This document shows positions 11,551 to 20,642 of a stretch of DNA of 64,000 bases, in pieces. Positions within the stretch are counted from its first letter, which is position 1. Each line of letters opens with the position of its first letter. Made by a program: the position numbers and the translations under genes. Source of the DNA: Alligator mississippiensis (Eukaryota; Chordata; Crocodylia; Alligatoridae); the NCBI RefSeq assembly GCF_030867095.1, contig NC_081828.1:219635978-219699977 (forward strand), written 5' to 3'. The notes under the pieces are model-generated. The model saw only the letters and a program-made list of their open reading frames with translations. It was not told the DNA's origin and did not search any database.

Positions 11551-11592
11551 GCCTGACAAAGGGTTTTTGAACCTGAAAGCTTACTTAATAAT
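11551..11592 (+). ncRNA. Hammerhead-ribozyme-like motif in the PLE tail (degenerate, tentative)
   Basis: CTGACAA (11553-11559) stands where CUGANGA would be, followed by a short potential stem AGG..CCT (11560-11574), then GAAA (11575-11578), then AGCTTACT, which could form a 2-3 bp stem III. PLEs are known to carry minimal hammerhead ribozymes. Here the invariant G of CUGANGA is A, one stem III pair is C-A, and I could not find a convincing stem I, so this copy should be inactive if the motif is real. Confidence 0.35.
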
Positions 11593-11701
11593 TATTTTCC
11601 AACTATTTGGGTTGGTCTAATAAAAGATATCAGATTCACCCAAGGAACCTTGTCTGCTTTTTTAGTGACACCTTAACATATTTGCTGGTTTTTGACATAA
11701 A

Positions 11702-11741
11702 GCTTTAATGCACAGTAAAATAGGCTACTGTGCATTAAAGC
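11702..11741. repeat. Perfect 16-bp inverted repeat
   Basis: GCTTTAATGCACAGTA (11702-11717) and its exact reverse complement (11726-11741) flank an 8-nt loop. It lies about 55 bp beyond the PLE tail. It may be joined TIRs of a deleted DNA transposon; nothing else supports a function. Confidence 0.85.
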
Positions 11742-12438
11742 ACACATGTAGACATGCCTGCTGAGTAGGAATTTCTCTCTTGGGACAGACATAGAGCTCA
11801 GAACCGTGCACCACAGTCCCATTACAAATCTTCCCCTACAGAAAGCAGGCCCGTGAAATGCAGATACTGGGAAGTTGTTTTGTGTAGGACATCCGGGCTT
11901 TCCCTCTCTGTCAGCTGAACTCCAGTGAAGTTCTTAAACAGCCTTCCAGTAGGAGCAGAAGAGGTGAGAAACACAGCTGGTTTCAAGGGGGAGTTGGTAA
12001 ATTTATAGAAGGAATTCTATGATGTGGTTCTATGATGTGACAACAAGGGACCTTCCAGTCCTAGCTTATCTGATTGCTATGAAATTTAGTATGAAAGCAT
12101 CATAGAACATCCAGGGATTGGGGGAAAAAAATTATCACTCCTGGTTTTTTTTCCTTAACCTTCCTTTCCATTTTAACCAGGAGTGTGAATTAACCAGTGA
12201 TAACACATTTTTAATTGTTCTGCAGTGTAATTCCATGAAATTCAACCAATTTGTTTTTTGTTTTCACTGGTGTGAAGAAACAGTCAGCTGCAGTGTGACA
12301 TCTTTCTTTTTGTTATTTGATTCCATATTTCTTGTATCTGATTTACAACACATGTAACCAAAAGGGTTGAAAGAGACCTGGGGTTTTAAAAGAGTCCTGT
12401 CTGTACCATCCATTTGATACAGTCCTGATATCAGTAGC
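11742..12438. other. Intergenic, no supportable gene
   Basis: A+T-rich single-copy-looking sequence. The short frames at 12118-12357 and on the opposite strand have no motif. Confidence 0.45.
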
Positions 12439-12446
12439 AATAGAGC

Positions 12447-13606
12447 AGGGGTGGGCAAGATACAGCCCGCGGATGGGATCCAGCCCATGAGGCCATTCTA
12501 TCTGGCCAACGGGGCCCCTAAAAATTTTAGAAAATTAATATTGATCTGTCCTTGGTTCCTGTCAAAAATGACAGAAACCAGGGGCAGTAGGACCCAGGGG
12601 GAGTCCAGCAGGCTCCTGCAACAGCAGGGACCACCCAGCCCCGCCCCCTTATCCAAAAGCCCCAGCAAGGGCTTCTGGCATGGGACCACGTGGCTGCCCC
12701 ACGCTGGAACCCCAGGTAAGGTGTGGGGGGAGGGCAGAGAAGGAGTTCGGGGAAAAGCAGCCCCTTGCCCACCCTGTGGCCTGCACTCCCTGCTGCACCC
12801 GCTCGCAGCCTGGGAGGGACTGTCCTGAGCAGACACAGGCAGCCCCAGGCAGGCTGCAAGTGACTGCAGCACGGGGCGCTGGCCTTGGAGCAGGGAAGGG
12901 GCCACTTTTCCCTCCCGCACTCAGCACCAGCTTGTAAACCACCACCCCCCGCAATGCCAGCCTGGGCCCTGCGCTGGCTCCAGGCTCATCTGTTGGGGCT
13001 GTGGCATCTGCAGCATCTGCATCCCCCCCACTTGCTGCACTGGGCTGTGTTTCCTGCTGCTGCCTGCCCAGAGCTCATGCACTGGGAATCCCAGTGGCGG
13101 CGGTGGCAAGCACTGCCCAGTGGGGGGCTGTAGCTTCTGCTGCCGTGCGCAGCCCCAACAGGTGAGCCCGGAGCTGGCGCAGGACCCAGGCTGGCAGTGG
13201 GGCTGGGTTACAAACTGGTGTAGAGCGTGGGGGAAGGGGAGGAACCCAGCCCTTCCCCCACCCCATGGCCAGTGCTCCTTGCTGCAGGCTCTCGCAACCT
13301 GCACGGGGCTCCCTGTGCCTGCTCAAGAGCAAGGCGCCAGGGGTACAGGGTCCCAGCTGGCAGGAGCTTGGTGGGGCCATGCCAGCTCCCCCCTCTCCCT
13401 GCTGGTGCAGTCCAGACTGGCTCCACAGACCCCTGCCAGCCTGTACCCTGCTCTGGGCCCCACCAGTGCTGGCCCTGAGACATTGGTCCCAAGATGGGGA
13501 CCAAGGCCTGGGACACCTGTCAAGGGGTGGCACTACCTATGCAGCCCTTGACAGCTTGCTGAAACTGGGTAAGTGGCCCTCTACCGAAAATAATTGCCGA
13601 CCCCTG
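12447..13606. mobile_element. hAT-type non-autonomous DNA transposon with perfect 8-bp TSD
   Basis: The left end reads CAGGGGTGGGCAAGATAC; the right end is the complement of CAGGGGTCGGCAATTATT, so the TIRs match at 12 of the first 13 bases. The element is flanked by the identical 8-mer CAATAGAG at 12439-12446 and 13607-13614. TIRs beginning CAGGG and 8-bp target duplications define the hAT superfamily. The 1160-bp interior is GC-rich and lacks a transposase frame, so movement would have needed an enzyme from elsewhere. A related, more decayed copy is at 35842-37043. Confidence 0.92.
12893..13243. repeat. Long imperfect palindrome inside the hAT element
   Basis: The arm at about 12893-13013 is the approximate reverse complement of 13134-13243; for example GGCTCATCTGTTGGGGCTG pairs with CAGCCCCAACAGGTGAGCC. 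In addition, 12760-12840 recurs in direct orientation at about 13247-13330. The interior therefore appears to be assembled from direct and inverted copies of one GC-rich unit. Confidence 0.65.
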
Positions 13607-13614
13607 CAATAGAG

Positions 13615-14038
13615 AGAGTACTCTGATAGAAGGGTCATGTGTGTCCGATTCATCTGAGAAGTTTCCATGTGAACATTTGATGGTGACTCAGGTTTATGTG
13701 TATGTGTGTGTATGATACAAAACCACTTCTTGTTGTTGTTGTTATACATGATATAGTTCAAATTTAATGGGTGTGATTCTGCTATCAGTGGCACTGGTGT
13801 AGACTATAGCAAATAAAATAAGTTTGGTGTAAATCTGAGTGAAACGGCCTTCTTGAATCTTAAAAGAAAGGATCTATGTAAGTAACGGGAGCTTCCAGCC
13901 CCCCTGGTTAAGCTGGCTGTTTCTTCTCATGGCTAAGCTGAAGTTAGTACTTATTGGAACAAGCTTTAAACAAGGTTCACTTTGTCTTTGACATGTCCCG
14001 AATGAAGGCAGTTTTTCTACTCCCTTCCTGGACATGTC
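13615..14038 (-). other. Probable 3' flank / 3' UTR of the SNTX-like gene
   Basis: Lies directly downstream (minus strand) of the stop codon at 14039-14041. I see no canonical AATAAA on the minus strand here, only the variant AATAAG near 13952. The transcript end is therefore unplaced. Confidence 0.3.
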
Positions 14039-17000
14039 CTACTCTCCTGGCAGCAGGGGCTCCTTATTAGCAATCTTCCTTATTATATCAGCTACTTCCC
14101 TCACTTCATTCAGTGATTTTATCCGTTCCTGATACCCAGGCTTCAGCTCCCGTTGTTCTGACATGATTAGCAGGTCAACGTATTCTGGAGTGTACAGTGG
14201 GTTGGGCTTTAAGGTGATTTTTTGCAGGCGCTGGAGGCTGTAAGATGATTTGTCAATAAGCTTTAGCAATATCTCTTCCACTGCAGCGTATTCCTGGCTC
14301 AGCTTCTCCACCACGTTCTTTGTTGATAATATCTCACCGGATGCCTTCTCGTACTTCTCTTTCAGTTCACTGAAGGTCTGTTTCTTTTTTCTTGTCTCAT
14401 AACGCCACTTGTACTTCGGATTGAAGTGAGCTTTCCAGAAACTCTTACCATGGCACGCATTGCAATATTCTGTATTACTATCTATTGCTGCACATCCTCG
14501 CAGATCATCCCAATTAGAGATTGCACAAGGATATTGGCAGGTGTAGCGACATTGCTGGCAGTTCATTATGTGGTTCCCTGTACCAGAGATGTCCTCCTGC
14601 ACAGGCACTGTCACATTTACCTCATATTGAAAGTCTTTATTGGCTTCCATTTCACCCTTCTTCTGCTCCAGAATTTTCTTTGTTTTTCTCAGTTCTTCCA
14701 GCTTCATCAGTCCGGCCCTGATGTGGGGCCGCAGCCCTTCCACAGCCGCCTCCAGCTCCTTCCGTTCTCTGAGCACTTCCTTCGTCAGGGCCAGACTTCT
14801 ACTTTCTAAGTTGAATAAAGATTCAAAGAAGGCCTTCATGCTTATGGATCCCATTTTCCAAAACATCGCATCAAAATTGGAACTGCCATGGTCAGCTCCA
14901 GCATTGCTAGCATACAGTGTGGAATTATTGAATTTAAAATGAATAGGGGTACCCTTGGCATCCTTAGCACAAGGCACATCAGCAGTCTTAATGGCCTCTA
15001 GAACCGGGGGGGTCTGTCCATCTGCAAAGGTGACCAGCACCTGTATGTTGTCCTTTATGTCCTTCCCAAAGATGGAGAGCACCGAATCAGACACGTATTT
15101 CTGGGCAGGGGTTAGACGAGCTAGCGAGGCCTGAACTACAACACACACAGCATCTATTTGATCAATGTCCCCCGGGGTAGAGAAAAATTCTCTGATTTGC
15201 TTTATTATTAGCCTGTCATGAGCTATCCCTCTCACATCACCAAACCCTGGGGTGTCTATGATAGTCAGGCTGTAGGGGATTTTAAAGCCCTGTCTGTAAT
15301 TGATCTCGTAAACGGTCACTTCAGACGTCTGGCTCTCAGCCTGGCTTCTGTTGGTCACTTCGTGGATCAGTTTGAACCTGAAATCATCCTCCCATTGCAC
15401 TCCCAGGATGTAGTTGATCATCCCATTGATGAGAGTAGTCTTCCCAGACCCGGTTGCTCCCATCACCATAATGACCTTTCTGTGGGCGGGAGAGCTGTCT
15501 GCTCCCAGCCTGTACTTCAAACAAGACGAGCTAGAACCACGCGCTGCCTCCTCCAGGGGCAGTGCGTACACGGAGGGCTTCTGGTCCCCTATCAGAGCGC
15601 TCTTCTTCAAGTACTCGTGAGCTAACGACTTTGATTCTGCTCCCAGCGTTGAAACGGACACCGCCTCGCTGGGGTCACTCACAGCACCATCCGTGCACAC
15701 CGCTGACACTCGGAGCACGTAGGACGTCCCAGGCTTCAGCCCCTCAATGGTGCAGGACTCTGCTTTCTTCTTGGTCCTTTGCTCCTGCCATTTGCCTTTT
15801 TCTTCCGGGCTTGTATCTCCTGTGTCTTCCTTATACTCCACCCTGTACTTTCTTATAGTGACTCCCTCTCCAGTGACAGCTGGTGCCTCCCAGGACAGTG
15901 TGACAGCACATGGTTCCACTTTCAATGTTACAGGCTTCCCCGGGGGGCTGGTGGGGCAGGATGTCTTCACAGTCTCACTCCTGTCACTGCTCACACTGAG
16001 CCCTGGTTTGCTCACTGCAGCGTATCGGAACTGGTACTCGGTGTTTGCCCGTAGCCCTGCTACTGGGAATGATTCCTGTTTGTTATTCACACTCACAGCT
16101 GTCCAGTCCTCCTGCCCCACTCTTCTGTACTCCACCCGATAGCCGGTGATCGCAGCCTCTCCCCGGGCTGCTGGCTTCAGTGTGAGCTGCACACGGTCAT
16201 GGCTGATTCCAGCAATCAGGGGAGGAAGAGGCTTTGCTGGAGGCTCAAAGTTGGTGCTGACCAGCTCCCCATCCTCATACAGGTAAATGGAAGCTCCTGG
16301 GTTGTCCTTGTTTGGGACAGACGCCACAAGGAACCGAGATTTCCCGCAGGATCTGTTGACACGGGCAAATTCTGACAAGGATTTTGCAGATCTGCGGGCA
16401 TTTTTATGTCTTTCTTTGTCTTCAAACCACAGTTTGGGTTTGGGGTTCTCACTGACACGACTGGCTGGGGCTGGATCATGAGTATTCTTCATATAGTGGG
16501 TCTGAAGCCAGAGCTTTAAATCTGATAAATAGGGCTCCTCGTCCTGTAACGAGGTGAATGTAAAGCAGATGACAAACTCATTCATGGGGTCAAGAACTAT
16601 TTCATCCACTTTGCTCTTGGAGGACATGACTTCCACATCCTTCAGGGCAGACAGGTAGGAGCTCACAAAATTTATTTCTTGTTCCTTGTTCTCCAGGAAT
16701 TCGTTGAGTTGCTGTGTATTGAATGGGGACTGGTTCTTGCAAGTTAAAATGTCCACCAGGGCCCCTTCTTCCCTCCCACCCCCACGGATGGAGGGTAAGA
16801 GTCTTGCCAGCTCTTTCTGGAAGATTTGTCTGTGCTGCTTGCACAGGGCTTGGAATTGCTGCAGTTTCCTCCTGATCTCAGGGAAGGTCGTGGCAATGCG
16901 GTTCTTCATCAGGTCATTGCAGCGCATGTCTACTTCTGCCAGCTGCTCCAGCACAGCCTGGGTATCAAAGATCACTTGAAGACTTATCTCATGGACCAAC

Positions 17001-17691
17001 CGAGCGGCTTTGGAGTCCAGCTTGGTCAGCGGGTACAGCCAGACTCTCACGGGCACGGCCTTCTCCCCGTTGTCCCCCAGCAGCTTGGGGAGCATGGCAT
17101 AAACTTTCATGGCATCCTCGTAAGTCACTGGATTGTTCTCAAGAGCAAAATCACCATAAAACCTACAGCTGAATTTTTCAGCCTGGTGTTTCTCTTGTTC
17201 ATCCATTTTCAGGGACACATTCCCTTGTAAGGTGATCGTTGGTATCTTGTTAATCATAACCTGGAGCTCTCCCTGTATCTCTTGCATATCCTCAGATGAA
17301 GACACTTTCCGGTCGAACACAAAGAAGGCCTGAGCCCCGTACAGCACAGCGGTGACCACGTGAGTGGCCGTGCCTTGGTCAAATACATCAGGGTAGGAGA
17401 CATTTTGGTGACCAATATGGCTCATCGTCAGCTGCTTGAACTGGGTGGTGGTGGAGTACTGCAGAGTGACACGGGCCTGATGTCTGGACGTCTTGGTATC
17501 ATTTAAATATTTAGCCGATCCGTTCACTTTCACCAGGTCACAGAAGAAGCTGGCCTTCAGAGAAGCTGTGACGTTGAGAGCAGAGGCCTTGGCATCAATG
17601 GTGTCTGATGCAATGATCTGAAATTCCGTCTTGGACTGTGGTTTTGTATCCACGTCTTTTCGGAGGGTGTCCAGGTCCCATAGAGAGATGC
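14039..17691 (-). CDS. SNTX-like / fibronectin III / P-loop GTPase protein, large last exon
   Basis: Single exon of 3653 nt encoding residues 33 (split codon) to 1249 of the predicted protein. Following the SNTX fold layout, residues up to about 265 are the MACPF/CDC-like region, about 266-380 a helical region and about 381-515 a thioredoxin-like region. Two fibronectin III domains follow at about 520-610 and 615-715, then a GTPase with P-loop GATGSGKT (777-784) and DTPGFGD (845-851). Coiled coils lie near 990-1050 and 1133-1175, and a Cys/His cluster at C1077, C1080, C1084, C1088, C1099, C1109, C1112, H1113. The fish toxins end in PRY/SPRY; this protein does not. The exon begins after a splice acceptor (AG at 17693-17692), so the GTG at 17653 is not a start. 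Family membership is firm. Role is inferred only: vertebrate SNTX-like proteins are mostly uncharacterised, and this should not be called a toxin. Confidence 0.9.
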
Positions 17692-17693
17692 CT
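17692..17693 (-). other. Splice acceptor of the large exon
   Basis: The minus strand reads TTATAATGTTCTAG then exon. The exon starts with two bases that complete a codon begun by the single base left over from the first coding exon (phase 1). An in-frame stop lies just upstream of the AG, which forces splicing here or very near. Confidence 0.8.
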
Positions 17694-17935
17694 AGAACAT
17701 TATAAATGCACGGTCAAGGGCAGCAGGATCAGAAACCTCTCTGTCAACCAATTGCAAATACATTATAGCAGCAGTTCCCAAACTCTGACAGAATGACCAC
17801 CACCAATTTAAACTCACACAGATTTAAGTACTACCAGCAAATTTTTCATACACATAGGTAGCAGACTATGTATTAAAACAACATCAAAACATTTAGTAAT
17901 CATAAAGCATTGTTTTATCTGTGACAGTAGCCAGA
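17694..17935. other. Intron sequence, nothing recognised
   Basis: A+T-rich intronic sequence immediately upstream of the acceptor. Confidence 0.5.
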
Positions 17936-18537
17936 TAGTATCATAGGATCCCAGCAAGATAAACATCCAAATGTTTCTTGAAGGCATCCGAAGTCAGTGC
18001 TTGAACCACCTCTGGCAGCAGTCTATTCTAGACCTTGGGGGCTCAGACAGTAAAGAAGTTCTTCCTCATGTCCAGCTTGAAATGGTCATGGAGGAGTTTG
18101 TGACCACTCAATCTTGTCATCCCTTAGAGTTCTTTGGTGAACAGATGTTCCCCCAGATCCTGGTGAACACCCCTGATAAACTTGTAGGTGGCCATCAGAT
18201 TGCCCCTGAGCCTGCACTTTTCCAGTCTGAAGAGTCCCATGGCTCTCAGCTGCCCATCATATGGTCTGTTTTCCTGACCTCTGATCATGCAAGTGGCTCT
18301 TCTCTGCACTCTCTCAAGCTTCTCCACATCCTTTTTGAATTGTGGGGCCCAAAACTGGACACAGTACTCCAACTGCAGCCTCACCAAGGCCAAATGCAAT
18401 GGGAGAATGGTGTCCTGGGATTTGCTTGAGGAGCATCTATGGATGCAAGCCAGTATTTTGCTTGCTTTACTAGCCACAGCATCACATTGAAGGCTCGTGT
18501 TCATCTTGTGGTCAGTCATGACCCCAAGTCCCTTTCA
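17936..18537 (-). mobile_element. CR1 LINE 3' fragment (intronic)
   Basis: The minus frame 18519-18124 encodes the CR1 ORF2 C-terminal region ([20 protein letters not shown], then RVQRRATCMIRG). The 3' tail with GATCCTATGATACTATC lies at the low-coordinate end. Its 5' truncation point abuts the truncation point of the next CR1 on the opposite strand. Confidence 0.88.
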
Positions 18538-20642
18538 TCTTTTCTTCCAGGTTGGCTGATCTCATACTTCATGCTTTAAACTAGCTTTGCTGGGGGATGG
18601 GGCCACAGGGGGACACAATGATACTTTCCAGTCAAGACAGGTGAAGAGCCCAAGAAGTACCCTGGTAAGTGACAGGAGTCCAGATAGTTCTGGGATTAGT
18701 GGGGAGGTACATACACCCTCAGGAGGCTTTAAATGCCTCTACACTAATGCCCATAGTATGGGGAACAAGCAGGAGGAACTTGCCCTCCTGCTAGCTAAAA
18801 AAAACCCAGACATAGTGGGGGTCACTGAAACTTGGTGGGATCCAATGCATGACTGGGCAGTGAATATCAAGGCCTATTGACTGTATAGGTGGGATAAAAT
18901 GGGGAGGAAAGGTGCGGAGGTGGCACTCTGCATCAAGGAAGGATACACATCCTCAACTAACAGCACAGGGTCAGAGGAGGGGCAGACAGAAGTGCTCTGG
19001 GTTAGAATACACGGAGATCAGGGGAAAAGGGACATAACAGTGGGGGTCTACTACAGACCACCCAACCAGGGGGAAGAGCTGGACTGGGAATTCTCAGGTC
19101 AGCTCAGAGGCAGTTAAATCAAAGGACCTGGTCATCATGGCTGACCTAAACTACCCGGACATCTGCTGGGAGGAGCAATCAGCCAGTTCGGACCGCTCAC
19201 ATAGGTTCCTAGCTGAGATACAGAACCTCCACCTAACCAAGGAGGTGTGCAGTCCCACCAGAGGAAATGCCTTGTTGGACCTGGTCCTGGCCACAGGCAA
19301 CAACCTGGTGGGGGTCTGCAGGTGCTCAACCATCTGGGTGACAGTGATCATTGCCTGCTGGAATTTACCATCCAGAGCATGGTGGCAAAAGCCTGCAGCA
19401 AGGCAGCAGCCCTTGACTTCAGGAGAGCTTATTTCAATGAGTTAAGGAGGTTAGCCGGGGAGGCACTGAGGTCCCAGAGGGAAGGGGAGTTGGGAGTCCA
19501 AGAAGAGTGGGCGTTCCTGAAGGAGACGATCTTCTTAGCCCAAAGGGTGGCAGTCCGAACGCAAATCATAAGGGGGCAAGAGTGCTCAAAAACCCCTGTG
19601 GCTCACCAAAGGCATTCAGGAACATCTGAAAGCTAAAAAGGAGGCATACACCCGATGGAAGGGAGGGGCCATCACTGAGGAGGATTATACCTCCATTGGT
19701 CAAGACTGTAAGGGGGCTGTTAGGAAGGCTAAGGTGGAGACAGAACTAGGACTAGCACCCAGGATCAAATATAACAAGAAGTCTCTTTTTAAATATATAG
19801 AGAGTAAAAAGAAGGCACTGGGTGAAATGGGGCCCCTGCAGGACACGCTTGGAAATCTGGTGGTCGCACCAGACAATAAACCTGATCTCTTCAACAAAAT
19901 CTTTGCCTCCATTTTTCTGAGCAGGAACTGGGACATTCCCCTCCACCGGGATTCCCAACTGACACAGGAGGGGCACCGCCAGGCCCAGGGTCAGTGAGGA
20001 TCTAGTTAGAGAACCTCTGGTGGGACTGAACATGTTCAAATCAGCAGGTCCAGATGATCTCCACCCCAGGGTGCTGAGGGAATTTGCAGAAGTCATTGTG
20101 GGATGCCTGGCACAGATTTATGAGCACTCGTGGTGCTCTGGTGAGGTGCCAGAGGACTGGAAAAGGGACAATGTAGTCCACATTTTAAAAAAAAAGGGAG
20201 GAAGGAGGACCCAGGAAACTATAGGCCCGTTAGTCTCACCTCGGTCCTGGGGAAGCTCTTTGAGAAAATTCTCCAGGAGCACGTCTACGAGGGGCCAGCA
20301 GGGGAGGTTATGCTTAGGGGCAACCAACGTGGGTTCATTAGGGGCAGGTCCTGTCAGACCACTCTGGTGGCCTTCTATGACCAGGTAAAAAAATCCTTAG
20401 ATGCAGGTGTCATGGTGGATATAGTCTTTCTAGACTTTAGCAAGGCCTTTGACACTGTCTCTCACCCCATTCTCATTAATAAATTAGGTGACTGTGGTTT
20501 TGATCCCTACACAGCCAGATGGGTCAGAAATTGGCTGGAGAGGCGCACCCAGAGAGTGGTGGTGGATGGGTCAGTCTCGACCTGGAGGGATGTGGGCAGT
20601 AGGGTTCCCCAGGGCTCGATGCTCGGGCAGCACTGTTCAACA
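18538..20642 (+). mobile_element. CR1 LINE, truncated at both ends (intronic)
   Basis: Begins with the last codons of ORF1 (..RLADLI..., stop). ORF2 pieces follow: the endonuclease (GGFKCLYTNAHSMGNK at about 18720, then VTETWWDP; VYYRPPNQGEELD at 19050; MADLNYPDICWEE at 19137) and the reverse transcriptase (SAGPDDLHPRVL at 20040, then FLDFSKAFDTVSHPIL at 20430). Several frameshifts and stops make it a pseudogene. It stops in the middle of the RT at about 20642, where another CR1 begins. Confidence 0.9.

Larger units (their letters stand above)
9750..11646 (+). mobile_element. Penelope-like element (PLE), 5'-truncated and decayed
   Basis: Order of parts: Penelope-type reverse transcriptase (9750-10640), a frame-shifted linker (10641-11043), a GIY-YIG endonuclease region (to 11357), a C-rich stretch (11391-11412), and a conserved-looking 3' tail ending ..GGTCTAATAAAAGATATC.. 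near 11646. RT followed by GIY-YIG in one element is diagnostic of PLEs. The frame moves between phases at least three times, so this copy is dead. The RT starts abruptly at the LPKIHK motif, meaning the 5' part of the ORF is missing. Confidence 0.93.

Noticed and set aside
14426-16979. Several plus-strand frames of 60-135 codons across the large exon
   Set aside because: They are opposite-strand shadows of the SNTX-like coding exon.
17653-17653. GTG at 17653 as the start of the 1204-codon frame
   Set aside because: The frame continues upstream without a stop to a splice acceptor at 17693-17692, and the family N-terminus is encoded by the exon at 28614-28518.
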